Source: Paludibacteraceae bacterium
GTDB lineage: Bacteria; Bacteroidota; Bacteroidia; Bacteroidales; Paludibacteraceae
DNA: 64,000 nt
Reading direction: 5' to 3'
Assembly: GCA_017625155.1 (NCBI GenBank)
Contig: JAGALP010000010.1
Location: 1 to 64,000, forward strand
Shown here: positions 1 to 8,390 of the stretch, piece by piece
Layout of the letters: every line of letters starts with the position of its first letter
Numbering within the stretch: position 1 is the stretch's first letter
Notes under the pieces: model-generated
What the model was told of the DNA's origin: nothing
The model's database searches: none
What the model saw: only the letters and a program-made list of their open reading frames with translations
Program-made: the position numbers and the translations under genes

Positions 1-566
1 ACAATACCAATCATAGTAGTGGTAAGCACATACGCCATTGGGTCGTTGGCACCTGACTCCAACTCCAACAACGGACGAAGGTTGTGCTTAAGTCCTATTT
101 TGTTGGTACGAAGAATAGAGAATACCGAAGCAGAGTCAGTAGATGACATCGTGGACGCCATTAGCATTGCCACAGCAATACTCACACTTGCCACTGAATG
201 TAGCCAACCGAATACATAGTAGGTAATCACACCTGTCACGAGCATGGTGATTAGCACACCGATAGTCGCTAAAGTCAGACCAGGCACCATCACAGGGCGG
301 ATATCCGAAAGTTTGGTATCCAAACCACCCGAGAAAAGGATAATACACAGCGCGATTGTGCCAATGGCTTGGGCAGAGCCCACATTCAGCATATAACCCA
401 CTCCGTCGTCGTTGATGAGGCGTCCGATACCGTCAGGACCGAACAACATACCCACTGCCAAGAAGAGCAACAGGGCAGGTACACCAAATTTATAGCCGAT
501 TTTATCGGTAAAAATGCTCGCAAAAAAGAGGAGCGAAAGGACGAGGAGAATGAGTTCTACTTGCAT
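1..566 (-). CDS. CPA1-type Na+ or K+/H+ antiporter (NhaP2/CvrA-like), N-terminal part
   Basis: The reverse strand from an ATG at 566 is open to the window edge (188 codons) and encodes a string of hydrophobic segments. The first ~160 residues contain STDSASVF and ESGANDP, the charged-residue motifs of the CPA1 sodium/proton and potassium/proton antiporter core, including the conserved Asn-Asp pair. The protein would be an inner-membrane exchanger of monovalent cations for protons. It is cut by the window edge, so the C-terminal TrkA_C or regulatory domain that would separate NhaP2 from other CPA1 proteins is not visible. It lies 59 bp downstream of the thioredoxin-like gene and is probably cotranscribed with it. 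Confidence 0.8.
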   Translation of the reverse strand, partial: MQVELILLVLSLLFFASIFTDKIGYKFGVPALLLFLAVGMLFGPDGIGRLINDDGVGYMLNVGSAQAIGTIALCIILFSGGLDTKLSDIRPVMVPGLTLATIGVLITMLVTGVITYYVFGWLHSVASVSIAVAMLMASTMSSTDSASVFSILRTNKIGLKHNLRPLLELESGANDPMAYVLTTTMIGI

Positions 567-625
567 TGTTTTTTAGTTTAGAGAACGCGCCTTAGGCGCT
601 ACAGTTTAGAGTTTAAAGGCGAGGA

Positions 626-1057
626 TTATTCCACCCCAAGAATCTGCTTGATAGCTTCTTGCCAATAGTCGAGTTCGTGGTAGCCCTGAGCAATGCGTGG
701 ACCGCCTTCCATGGGGCAGAAAACTACTGTAGGATAACTGCGCACACCAAACAATGCTGCCACTTCGGGCTCTTTCTCTGCGTCTAACGTATAAACATAG
801 ACCTTGCCCTCGTATTGTTTGGCTACTTGCTCCAAGATTGGGTGCAACTTCTTGCACCAACCGCACCATGTGGTGGAGAAATCAATCAAACAAGGTTTAT
901 CACCAATATATTTCCATTGGGGTTGCTGACCTGATGCGAGATCGTAATAGCAAACTTTCGCCTTAAAATCAGCGGTTGAGAGATAAGTCAATCCCTCAGC
1001 CATGGTTGTAAGGGCAAAAAACACCATCAAAATGGTAAAAAAGACTCTTTTTTGCAT
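626..1057 (-). CDS. exported thioredoxin-like protein
   Basis: The 143-residue protein has an N-terminal signal peptide (about residues 1-20) and a single thioredoxin fold. The redox motif WCGWC places the catalytic cysteines at 65 and 68, and the cis-proline is in SYPT near residue 109. It should act in the periplasm as a thiol-disulfide oxidoreductase or reductant. Partner proteins cannot be read from the sequence. A TAACTTTG box on the minus strand at 1078-1085 lies just upstream, and the antiporter gene follows. The CGWC variant is common in Bacteroidales exported thioredoxins. Confidence 0.85.
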   Translation of the reverse strand: MQKRVFFTILMVFFALTTMAEGLTYLSTADFKAKVCYYDLASGQQPQWKYIGDKPCLIDFSTTWCGWCKKLHPILEQVAKQYEGKVYVYTLDAEKEPEVAALFGVRSYPTVVFCPMEGGPRIAQGYHELDYWQEAIKQILGVE

Positions 1058-1077
1058 AATTTTTCTAATTTAGGGTG

Positions 1078-1105
1078 CAAAGTTACAATTTTTTTCGTAA
1101 CTTTG
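1078..1105. promoter_or_regulatory. divergent promoters for the thioredoxin gene (-) and aroB (+)
   Basis: Minus-strand TAACTTTG lies at 1078-1085 and plus-strand TAACTTTG at 1098-1105, only 12 bp apart. Both match the Bacteroidota -7 consensus TAnnTTTG. Each -33 region falls inside the other promoter, so the two may compete for RNA polymerase. The aroB leader is about 20 nt. Confidence 0.75.
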
Positions 1106-1129
1106 CAAACTTTTAATTAAAAAACGACA

Positions 1130-2185
1130 ATGCTACACAGTCTAACACAACTTTCCTCTCTACTCTCTGACCTCCCCAAAGGACAGTTGTTTGTGCTGAC
1201 GGATAGTCATACCAAAGTACATTGTTTGCCACTTTTCGCCGAATCCATCGGAAATTTTTCGTACCATTTGCTCACGCTTGAAGCAGGTGAGATGACCAAA
1301 AACTTGACATCTGTACTACTCGTTTGGGATTTTCTGCTCAAACACCGTGCCACACGTGAGGCGGTATTGGTGAATTTAGGCGGTGGTATGATTACAGACT
1401 TAGGCGGCTTTGCTGCGGCTACCTATATGCGTGGTATTCGATTTGTGAATATACCAACCACGTTGCTCGCTATGGTGGATGCATCATCTGGCGGAAAGAC
1501 GGGCGTTGATTACCAAGGGATAAAGAATGTAATAGGCACTTTCACGCCGCCAGTGGCTACACTTATTCATCCTGATTTCTTGTGCACATTGCCTGCTGCG
1601 GAAATACTGAGTGGCTTTGCCGAGATGCTCAAACATGCGTTAATAGCTAGTCCGAAGGAGTGGATAAAACTACTGCAACTTGCGCAAGAAGAGTTACCTC
1701 AAGAGCAGTTTGTAGAAGTATTATCCTCAACAGGTGCGTTACAAGCGAGCATTCAAATCAAAGATAATGTCGTTTCTCAAGATCCACGCGAAGCGGGGAT
1801 GCGTAAGATACTCAATTTCGGACACACCGTAGGGCATGCCATCGAATCAACCATGCTACACCATGCTGCACCACACCACACACACCATGGTTATTGCGTA
1901 CTCTGGGGCATGGTGGCAGAAGTATATCTAAGTGTGGTACATACAGGTTGTCCACGCGAAGTACTGCAGCAACTGACACAAATTATGCTACAATGGTACG
2001 GCAGACCACAATGCGATTGCAAGCACCGTGAGCAACTGATTCAGCGTATGTATCAAGACAAGAAGAATAACGCCAACCAAACACCAAACTTCACACTTCT
2101 TCGCGACGTTGGTGAGCCAATTATAAACCAACACCTCACCGAAGAAGATATCAATGAGGCGTTGGAATATTTATTTAGTTTATAA
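1130..2185 (+). CDS. aroB: 3-dehydroquinate synthase
   Basis: This cytosolic enzyme makes 3-dehydroquinate from DAHP, the second step of the shikimate pathway, using NAD and a divalent metal. The 351-residue length is usual. The NAD-binding loop GGGMITDLGGF and the substrate motif SSGGKTGVDY are present. The metal ligands are in EMLKH (Glu), HTVGHA (His) and the HHGYC segment (His). The ATG follows a TAACTTTG promoter by about 24 nt. The 3' end overlaps the convergent recX stop by 6 bp. There are no other shikimate genes here. Confidence 0.95.
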   Translation: MLHSLTQLSSLLSDLPKGQLFVLTDSHTKVHCLPLFAESIGNFSYHLLTLEAGEMTKNLTSVLLVWDFLLKHRATREAVLVNLGGGMITDLGGFAAATYMRGIRFVNIPTTLLAMVDASSGGKTGVDYQGIKNVIGTFTPPVATLIHPDFLCTLPAAEILSGFAEMLKHALIASPKEWIKLLQLAQEELPQEQFVEVLSSTGALQASIQIKDNVVSQDPREAGMRKILNFGHTVGHAIESTMLHHAAPHHTHHGYCVLWGMVAEVYLSVVHTGCPREVLQQLTQIMLQWYGRPQCDCKHREQLIQRMYQDKKNNANQTPNFTLLRDVGEPIINQHLTEEDINEALEYLFSL

Positions 2186-2653
2186 CTTGGTGCTAATCTC
2201 GTTGTATGTAAATCCTCGTTGCATACAAAACCGAATAAGTTTCTCGCGCGTTAAAGGATCGTTTTTTAATGTACGTTTTTTAGATGCGATGATTTTATCT
2301 AATGCTTGATTATATTCGATTTCATCAATACTTTCTAAAGCATATTTGATAAACAACGCTGATAAATGTTTTGTTTGCAGAGCAGCTTTTATTTTTAATT
2401 TCCCCCATCCCTGATAATTTACTTTATCATGCGCGAAGGCTCGACAATAGCGAGCTTCATCAATGTATTTATGCTGCTGCAAATGGATTAAAATATCCTC
2501 TATATAGTTTTCGTTGGCTCCCCATTGTAGCAACTTATTCTTTACTTCCGAGCAGCAACGTTCAGCATTAACACAATAGTTTTCTGCTTTATGTTTTAAT
2601 TCGTCCAAAGACCATTCGGGCTTTTCCATATATATCGTTTTTGATTTGCACAT
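2180..2653 (-). CDS. recX: RecX-family regulatory protein
   Basis: The protein consists of three tandem three-helix RecX repeats (for example DELKHKAENYCVNAERCCSEVK and later VNYQGWGKLKIKAAL) and is 157 residues long, short as usual for the family. RecX binds RecA filaments and limits strand exchange. Here it is not next to recA; it overlaps the 3' end of prmC by about 65 bp and is probably translationally coupled to it. The first in-frame ATG (2653) is taken as the start, but the ATG at 2629, beginning MEKPEW, is equally plausible. Confidence 0.85.
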   Translation of the reverse strand: MCKSKTIYMEKPEWSLDELKHKAENYCVNAERCCSEVKNKLLQWGANENYIEDILIHLQQHKYIDEARYCRAFAHDKVNYQGWGKLKIKAALQTKHLSALFIKYALESIDEIEYNQALDKIIASKKRTLKNDPLTREKLIRFCMQRGFTYNEISTKL

Positions 2654-3404
2654 CTTTATATCCTAATTTGTTCATCATATTACACACTTGATTTCCGTAT
2701 GCTTCATTGATTTCAAAATATAAGACATTACTTGATTTCATTGATGCAATTCTCCGATAAAATAACAACGGATCATCATCTGGTACGAATAATGCATTGT
2801 GTGGCTCATAGTCTAATACTCGACTATCCATGGTGGCTTTTTCCTTGTGACAAATATAGGGTGGATTACTGACAATAATATCAACAGCATCTGGTTTTTG
2901 AGATAGAATATCCATTTTTTTCCATTCTATCTGTACACCATTTCTCTTTGCATTAGCTTTTGCAACGACTAATGCCTCATCACTCACATCTACTCCTTTT
3001 ATTTGCCATGCTGGGCATCTCTTCTTTAATGCAATAGCTATGCATCCACTACCAGTGCCAATATCCAACACTTGTAACGGAGCTGAGGTATCGCTATTTG
3101 CAATAATCCATTCTACCAGTTCTGCGGTTTCAGGACGAGGAATCAGGGTAGCAGCATTTACTTGCAAATCCAATCCCATCCATTGAGTATGACCAAAGAT
3201 ATATTGAATAGGTTCGTGATTTTTAAGCCTTTCCAGTATTTGCGGAAGATTCGGAATATCTACTTTACTATGAGATTGAGTAAAGAGTTGTGTTCGTGTT
3301 AGTCCTACTGTCTCTTCAATAATCCAATAAGCTAACTCGTGCAATTCTTCCCTCGGATAAAATCCCTGCAATTGAGAAATAATATAATTAATTTGTTCTT
3401 TCAC
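2589..3404 (-). CDS. prmC: peptide chain release factor N5-glutamine methyltransferase
   Basis: PrmC/HemK methylates the GGQ glutamine of RF1 and RF2. The 271-residue product has an N-terminal helical domain, the SAM-binding motif DIGTGSGCIA and the catalytic SNPPY motif. The reading frame stays open upstream to 3551, but homology to other PrmC proteins starts at VKEQINYI, encoded by a GTG at 3404. No ATG lies near it. A TACCTTTG promoter box ends only 5 nt before that GTG, so the transcript appears to be leaderless. The upstream open frame lies over the divergent ribD start and is unlikely to be translated. Confidence 0.9.
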   Translation of the reverse strand: MKEQINYIISQLQGFYPREELHELAYWIIEETVGLTRTQLFTQSHSKVDIPNLPQILERLKNHEPIQYIFGHTQWMGLDLQVNAATLIPRPETAELVEWIIANSDTSAPLQVLDIGTGSGCIAIALKKRCPAWQIKGVDVSDEALVVAKANAKRNGVQIEWKKMDILSQKPDAVDIIVSNPPYICHKEKATMDSRVLDYEPHNALFVPDDDPLLFYRRIASMKSSNVLYFEINEAYGNQVCNMMNKLGYKDVQIKNDIYGKARMVFGRIKT

Positions 3405-3409
3405 GTTTG

Positions 3410-3417
3410 CAAAGGTA
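3410..3417 (-). promoter_or_regulatory. prmC promoter -7 box (leaderless start)
   Basis: The reverse strand reads TACCTTTG, an exact TAnnTTTG match. With transcription normally starting 4-6 nt downstream, the first transcribed base would be at about 3405, next to the GTG start at 3404. Confidence 0.7.
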
Positions 3418-3499
3418 GTGTTTTTATTGGAAATATGCAAATTTTGTCTGCAAAATAGTAAATTACGAGATACAATTTGTACAAATCCATTTTTTTTTG

Positions 3500-3507
3500 T
3501 ACCTTTG
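3500..3507 (+). promoter_or_regulatory. ribD promoter -7 box
   Basis: TACCTTTG follows a T-tract and sits 16 nt before the ribD ATG at 3524. It is divergent from the prmC promoter about 85 bp away. Confidence 0.7.
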
Positions 3508-3523
3508 CGACAAAATATATAAT

Positions 3524-4546
3524 ATGTCCAAGCAAAATCATCAATATGCAACTATTTACATGGCTCGTTGCTTGCAATTAGCTCATCTTGGTGCGTATTA
3601 TGTCGCTCCCAATCCAATGGTTGGGGCAGTATTAGTATGTGGAGATGTTATTGTAGGAGAAGGGTGGCATCAGCAATACGGTGGACCGCATGCGGAACCT
3701 AATTGCTTGCGCAATGCTGAAGAAAATCACCCAGAAGGAATTGACTATCAATCTTGTACCTTGTACGTAAACTTAGAACCTTGTAGCCATTATGGAAAAA
3801 CACCTCCTTGTGCAGAGTTGATTATCAAGAAGGGAATAGGTCGTGTTGTAGTTGGTTGTCTTGATCCCAATCCGAAAGTGGCTGGTCGTGGAGTAAAGAT
3901 GATGCAAGATGCCGGAATAGAGGTTGTTGTCGGAGTGTTGGAAAATGAGTGTCGAACATTGAATAAACGTTTCTTCTGTTTGCATGAAAACCATCGTCCA
4001 TATGTTATTCTGAAATGGGCACAAACAGCAGATGGGTATATTGATATAGAGCGTACAAGTGGCAAACCAATTACGATTTCAACGCCCTTAACCAAGCAAA
4101 TTGTTCATCAGCAACGTGCAGAGAATATGGCGATTATGGTTGGTACACGCACAGTATTGCTTGATAATCCTCGTTTGTTGACAACTCATTGGAGCGGAAG
4201 GAATCCTATACGAATAACGCTAGATAGGCACGGAGTGATTCCTACAGATAGCAAACTATTTTCTAAAGATGCTCACACAATCGTTTATCGAGAAAATACC
4301 GATTGGCAGTTTGTTTTAGAGGATTTGGCAAAGAAAAATATCCACTCTATTTTAGTGGAAGGTGGTGCGACATTGTTGAACCATATCATTCAGTCGGGTA
4401 TATATGATGAAGTCCATGTAGAAGTAGGCGATGAATATATCGGTAATGGTGTTGTAGCTCCAAAGTACACATTCAAAAGCAATCCAGAAGTTGTAGATAA
4501 TCATTTAGTATACAATGAACCTATTTTGAGTACCAAAGGCAAGTGA
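3524..4546 (+). CDS. ribD: bifunctional riboflavin biosynthesis deaminase/reductase RibD
   Basis: RibD carries out the second and third steps of riboflavin synthesis: deamination of the diaminopyrimidinone phosphoribosylamine and NADPH reduction of the ribosyl group. The N-terminal cytidine-deaminase-like domain has the zinc ligands in PHAEPNC and PCSHYGKTPPC. The C-terminal reductase domain begins at PYVILKWAQTADGYI. The ATG at 3524 (MSKQNH) is chosen over the upstream in-frame ATG at 3497 because the promoter box TACCTTTG lies at 3500-3507. Product 340 aa. The 3' end overlaps the convergent exonuclease-phosphatase gene by 46 bp. Confidence 0.95.
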   Translation: MSKQNHQYATIYMARCLQLAHLGAYYVAPNPMVGAVLVCGDVIVGEGWHQQYGGPHAEPNCLRNAEENHPEGIDYQSCTLYVNLEPCSHYGKTPPCAELIIKKGIGRVVVGCLDPNPKVAGRGVKMMQDAGIEVVVGVLENECRTLNKRFFCLHENHRPYVILKWAQTADGYIDIERTSGKPITISTPLTKQIVHQQRAENMAIMVGTRTVLLDNPRLLTTHWSGRNPIRITLDRHGVIPTDSKLFSKDAHTIVYRENTDWQFVLEDLAKKNIHSILVEGGATLLNHIIQSGIYDEVHVEVGDEYIGNGVVAPKYTFKSNPEVVDNHLVYNEPILSTKGK

Positions 4547-5445
4547 TCGGAATAACCGCCATGATAACGAAAACCAACAAACGTACGATTGGGCTGATAA
4601 TCAAGATATTTAGTATCCTCCTCTAATAGCCATTCTGGCGAGAAGATTTGCACACCACATCGCTCTTTCATCTTCTCGGAAACATAAAACTGATCTAAAC
4701 ACGACCATATCCCATGATATTTGTGTGTCCCCTGCCCCATTTGTTCTAGTTCAATCATTATATTCGCCATTTCCGATAGATCGTTTTTCGCCTCGCCATT
4801 CATATCGCCCATAACTACGATATTTGCATCAGGTTGCTCACACAAGATTCGGTCAATCTGCTGCTGAATCACATGCTTCGCAGCCATGCGTTTCCATTCT
4901 GTAGCCTCCTCGCTACCCAAACGTGAAGGCAAGTGGCATACCATAACATGCAGCGTGTCTTGCCCGTGAATCAACGCACTAACATATAAAATATCACGTG
5001 TATCATCACCCTGTAAATCTATCCGCAACGGATTGCTATTCAGAACCTTCACTTTCGTGCTATCATACAGCAATGCTACATCTATTCCCCGCTCATCTCG
5101 ACTTTCGTAATGCACATATTTATAATGAAAACGCTTTAGCCGATAGCACAAATCCCGCAAACAACGAGCATTCTCTACCTCGCACAGTCCTACCAACGCA
5201 GCACTCTCCCACCCTGATATATTCACTATCACTTGCGCGATTTGGTCCAGTTTTGTTTGGTACTTACGATATGTCCAATGATGATCACCATCGGGTAGAA
5301 AAGAGTAATCGTTCTTCAATGTATCATGCTCATAATCAAATAAATTCTCTACATTATAAGAAATAATCGTCAATGGCCCTTGTGCAAAAAGAAACCCACA
5401 CTCAATACTGAATAAAACAATCCATATCAAGCGTGAGTATTTCAT
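4501..5445 (-). CDS. exported endonuclease/exonuclease/phosphatase-family protein
   Basis: The 314-residue protein has an N-terminal signal peptide (cleavage after ...LFAQG) followed by a complete EEP fold. The diagnostic motifs are SYNVENLFD, the metal-binding glutamate in LCEVEN, VMGDMNGE and YSDHLPL near the C-terminus. Family members hydrolyse phosphodiester or phosphomonoester bonds in nucleic acids, lipids or nucleotides. The substrate cannot be told here, but export makes a nutritional or lipid role more likely than repair. It is the last gene of the minus-strand operon that starts at tsaE, 23 bp after sufS. Confidence 0.85.
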   Translation of the reverse strand: MKYSRLIWIVLFSIECGFLFAQGPLTIISYNVENLFDYEHDTLKNDYSFLPDGDHHWTYRKYQTKLDQIAQVIVNISGWESAALVGLCEVENARCLRDLCYRLKRFHYKYVHYESRDERGIDVALLYDSTKVKVLNSNPLRIDLQGDDTRDILYVSALIHGQDTLHVMVCHLPSRLGSEEATEWKRMAAKHVIQQQIDRILCEQPDANIVVMGDMNGEAKNDLSEMANIMIELEQMGQGTHKYHGIWSCLDQFYVSEKMKERCGVQIFSPEWLLEEDTKYLDYQPNRTFVGFRYHGGYSDHLPLVLKIGSLYTK

Positions 5446-5468
5446 AAAATAAAATGCTTAATTCTAGT

Positions 5469-6686
5469 TTATTGAAGCATCATTATCGCCTTTTTCAATG
5501 CAATCACAAAGTCATCAATATCATCTTTGGTATTGTACATTGCCACCGACGCACGCACCGTGCCTGGCACCTGCAAATAGTCAATCAACGGCTCAGCGCA
5601 ATGATGCCCTGTTCGCACTGCAACTCCTTGTCGGTCAAGCAATACGCCCACATCAAACGGATGAACTAACACTCCATCCTCACGATAGACATTAAACGAA
5701 ACTGCGCCAGCCTTGGGAAGCCCCGCAGCATATACTCGCACATTGGGTATTGCAGCTAACTGCGCTTCCAAATATCCTGATAACTCTTTCTCATATTCAG
5801 CAATCTTCTCTAAATCAATCTCTTGCACATAGTCTATTGCCTTTCCAAATGCATAACTGCCTACATAATTCGGTGTACCTGCCTCGAACTTATAGGGCAA
5901 CACATTGTATGTTGTTTGCTGAAAACTCACATGCTCTATCATCTCTCCTCCACCTTCTGCAGGAGGCAATTTATCGAGCCATTCTTTTTTGCCATACAAT
6001 ACACCTAATCCTGTTGGACCATACATCTTATGTGCGCTAAACACTAAGAAATCGCAATCCAACTGCTGTACATCAACCGCCAAATGAGGTACTGATTGAG
6101 CTCCATCTATACATACTGCTACACCTCTCTCATGCGCCAATCTCACAATCTCTTCTATCGGATTCACAATGCCCAACACATTGCTCACATGTGCCACAGA
6201 CACCAATCGTGTCCTCTCACTCAACAACTCTTTAAATGCCTCTACATCAAGCGATAAATCTTCACGCAAAGGAATCACCTTCAATACCGCTTTCTTTCGC
6301 TCACACAGCATTTGCCATGGCACGATATTCGAGTGGTGCTCCAATTGGCTAACGATAATCTCATCCCCTTCACCTACCATCGCATCACCAAAACTGCGGG
6401 CCAGCATATTGATACTATCCGTAGTACCTTTCGTGAAGATGATCTCCTCTTCCGACTGTGCATGAATCAACTTCGCCACTTTCTTGCGCGCTTCTTCATG
6501 TTTCTGAGTCGCTACTTGACTCAAATGGTGCACTCCACGATGCACATTCGCATTCCACTTGCTATACGCCTCTGTAATAGCGTCCATCATTACTTGTGGC
6601 TTTTGCGTCGTGGCAGCATTATCTAGATACACCAACTTTCGACTGTGTACTTGCTCATTCAATATAGGAAAATCTTCTCGTCTCAT
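5469..6686 (-). CDS. sufS: cysteine desulfurase SufS
   Basis: This PLP enzyme removes sulfur from cysteine for iron-sulfur cluster assembly. The 405-residue protein shows the group II (SufS/CsdA) pattern: PLP lysine K220 in FSAHKMYGP, substrate residues around LEHHSN, and the persulfide cysteine in RTGHHCAEP. Its ATG overlaps the stop of the upstream gldB-like gene by 4 bp, implying translational coupling. The sufBCD genes that normally sit beside it are absent from this window, so the SUF genes are split in this genome or lie elsewhere. Confidence 0.93.
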   Translation of the reverse strand: MRREDFPILNEQVHSRKLVYLDNAATTQKPQVMMDAITEAYSKWNANVHRGVHHLSQVATQKHEEARKKVAKLIHAQSEEEIIFTKGTTDSINMLARSFGDAMVGEGDEIIVSQLEHHSNIVPWQMLCERKKAVLKVIPLREDLSLDVEAFKELLSERTRLVSVAHVSNVLGIVNPIEEIVRLAHERGVAVCIDGAQSVPHLAVDVQQLDCDFLVFSAHKMYGPTGLGVLYGKKEWLDKLPPAEGGGEMIEHVSFQQTTYNVLPYKFEAGTPNYVGSYAFGKAIDYVQEIDLEKIAEYEKELSGYLEAQLAAIPNVRVYAAGLPKAGAVSFNVYREDGVLVHPFDVGVLLDRQGVAVRTGHHCAEPLIDYLQVPGTVRASVAMYNTKDDIDDFVIALKKAIMMLQ

Positions 6687-7684
6687 GGCTTGTAATAACT
6701 CTGCTCTAATATCTTTTGTGCATCATCTTCACTCATCAGTTCTATCAAGGTAACATCCTTATTATTAGTCATATAACTATCCACTATACGCCATCCTACC
6801 CACAATCCTAATCGGCCTGGTGAGTCTTGTGTCACCTCTGCTGTAAACGGCCCATCGTTCAAATATGAGTTGATTAACATCGACTCCGTCTTAAACAAAT
6901 CCCGCTTCTCCATCATCCTATTCCAGATCGCCTGCTCATACATTTCGCACCAATCCCATTGCTCTTTCGAGTAGCCAATCAACTCCCAAGCAGGCTCATT
7001 AGGCAACAACTCTTCAAGCAAAAACAACTGCTTTCCACGGAAGATCATTTGCTCTAACAACCTGTTATACTTACTGTTATACGAAATTTGATATGCTAAA
7101 TATGTGCCTAATACATCTCCTGCAACGCACGCCTTGCGCATAGTCTGTTTTTGATAATCATACACCACCTGATTATAGTATGGATAATCACTTCCCAAAT
7201 ACATATCAACTCCTACACCAACTATATTTTCGTAGTACATCACAGAAGAATTAAAACCCGAAACAAACAGATACACACTCGGAATATCCCACTCTGGATA
7301 CAGGTAATGCAATCGCGAAAAGCCCTCATTCAATGCATCTTGCAGACTATCTACATTCGCAAACATCGATTGTACCTTGGCATTAGTCTGCGCAAAACCC
7401 AACAAAGTGTCGGTCAAAAAATCGGCATACATCTCACAAAAATATGCAGTATCCTCTGTAGGCAAGCCCAATATTCCTTCCACAAATATCGGCATAAACT
7501 CCTCATAATCAGCATACAGCTGTGTAATATCCTGCTTCACACTATCGGGACGGACTGCTAATTGCGCGCTGTCAAAACGCACAATCTCCACTTCCACAGC
7601 CTCTATATCTTTTGGGATATACTGATACTTATTCCCGCACCCGCACAGCATCACTGCCAACAATATGTATATATATTTCTTCAT
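6683..7684 (-). CDS. GldB-like lipoprotein
   Basis: The 333-residue protein begins with a lipoprotein signal peptide (lipobox LCGC, cysteine 16) and has no transmembrane segment after it. Its composition, IVRFDSAQL near the N-terminus and the SPGRLGLWVGWRIV block near the C-terminus match the GldB family, first described as gliding-motility lipoproteins but widespread in non-gliding Bacteroidales. Its molecular function is not established. In many relatives it lies beside cofactor or envelope genes, as here beside sufS. Confidence in the family is moderate. Confidence 0.7.
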   Translation of the reverse strand: MKKYIYILLAVMLCGCGNKYQYIPKDIEAVEVEIVRFDSAQLAVRPDSVKQDITQLYADYEEFMPIFVEGILGLPTEDTAYFCEMYADFLTDTLLGFAQTNAKVQSMFANVDSLQDALNEGFSRLHYLYPEWDIPSVYLFVSGFNSSVMYYENIVGVGVDMYLGSDYPYYNQVVYDYQKQTMRKACVAGDVLGTYLAYQISYNSKYNRLLEQMIFRGKQLFLLEELLPNEPAWELIGYSKEQWDWCEMYEQAIWNRMMEKRDLFKTESMLINSYLNDGPFTAEVTQDSPGRLGLWVGWRIVDSYMTNNKDVTLIELMSEDDAQKILEQSYYKP

Positions 7685-7697
7685 ACTCTTTTTTTTA

Positions 7698-7720
7698 CTC
7701 CTCCCCTTTTAGGGGGGAGG
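7698..7720. repeat. short CTCCCC/GGGGAG palindrome between gldB-like gene and lolD
   Basis: CTCCCC and GGGGAG arms flank a TTTTAG loop and are followed by a second purine-rich stretch. The 51-bp gap lies inside an operon. The motif resembles the GC-rich spacer palindromes scattered in Bacteroidota genomes and could stabilise or attenuate the polycistronic mRNA. Confidence 0.45.
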
Positions 7721-7735
7721 TTGGGAGGGGGCTTG

Positions 7736-8386
7736 TTAATCTATTACTCCATCCTTCATTTCAATCACTCTGTCACTTATCTCTGCCAACTCCTTATCGT
7801 GTGTCACGATAATTATAGTTTGTCCATACTGCTCACGCATTTGTAGCAGCAGCTTATGTAGTTCGTTCTTGTTACTTTCATCCAGACTACCACTTGGCTC
7901 ATCTGCCAATATCACATCAGGCGACATCATCATCGCTCTCGCTGCGGCAACCCTTTGCTTCTCGCCACCCGACAACTGATTAGGCTTATGCGTAAGTCGC
8001 TCAGCCATACCCAGTTCCGTTAGCAACTGCACTGCCCTCTTCTCTGCCTCTTTCTCTGGCACACGAGCAATCATGGCTGGCATCATCACATTCTCCAGCG
8101 CATTAAACTCTGGCAACAACTGATGAAACTGAAAGATAAATCCGATATGCCTATTGCGAAAATCCGCCAACTCTTTCTCCTTCAATGCAAACACATCCAC
8201 CCCATCAATCACCACATTACCTGCGTCGGGTTTGTCCAACGTACCAATAATCTGTAGCAGAGTAGTCTTTCCTGCCCCACTCTTTCCAATAATACTCACA
8301 ATCTCACCTTTCTCCACGGTCAGATCTACCCCCTTTAGCACCTCCAACGTGCCAAACGACTTGTGTATATTTTTTACTTCTATCAT
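7736..8386 (-). CDS. LolD-like ABC transporter ATP-binding protein
   Basis: The 216-residue protein is a single ABC ATPase domain of the MacB/LolD/FtsE group. It has Walker [10 protein letters not shown] (about residues 34-42), Q-loop [12 protein letters not shown], signature LSGGEKQRV, Walker [13 protein letters not shown] and the H-loop ITHD. This group drives lipoprotein release or other extrusion without transmembrane transport. No permease is encoded nearby, so the partner LolC/E-type protein must be elsewhere. It sits in an operon with two lipoprotein genes and an outer-membrane protein gene, which fits lipoprotein trafficking, but the assignment to LolD is inference. Confidence 0.8.
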   Translation of the reverse strand: MIEVKNIHKSFGTLEVLKGVDLTVEKGEIVSIIGKSGAGKTTLLQIIGTLDKPDAGNVVIDGVDVFALKEKELADFRNRHIGFIFQFHQLLPEFNALENVMMPAMIARVPEKEAEKRAVQLLTELGMAERLTHKPNQLSGGEKQRVAAARAMMMSPDVILADEPSGSLDESNKNELHKLLLQMREQYGQTIIIVTHDKELAEISDRVIEMKDGVID

Positions 8387-8390
8387 ATTC

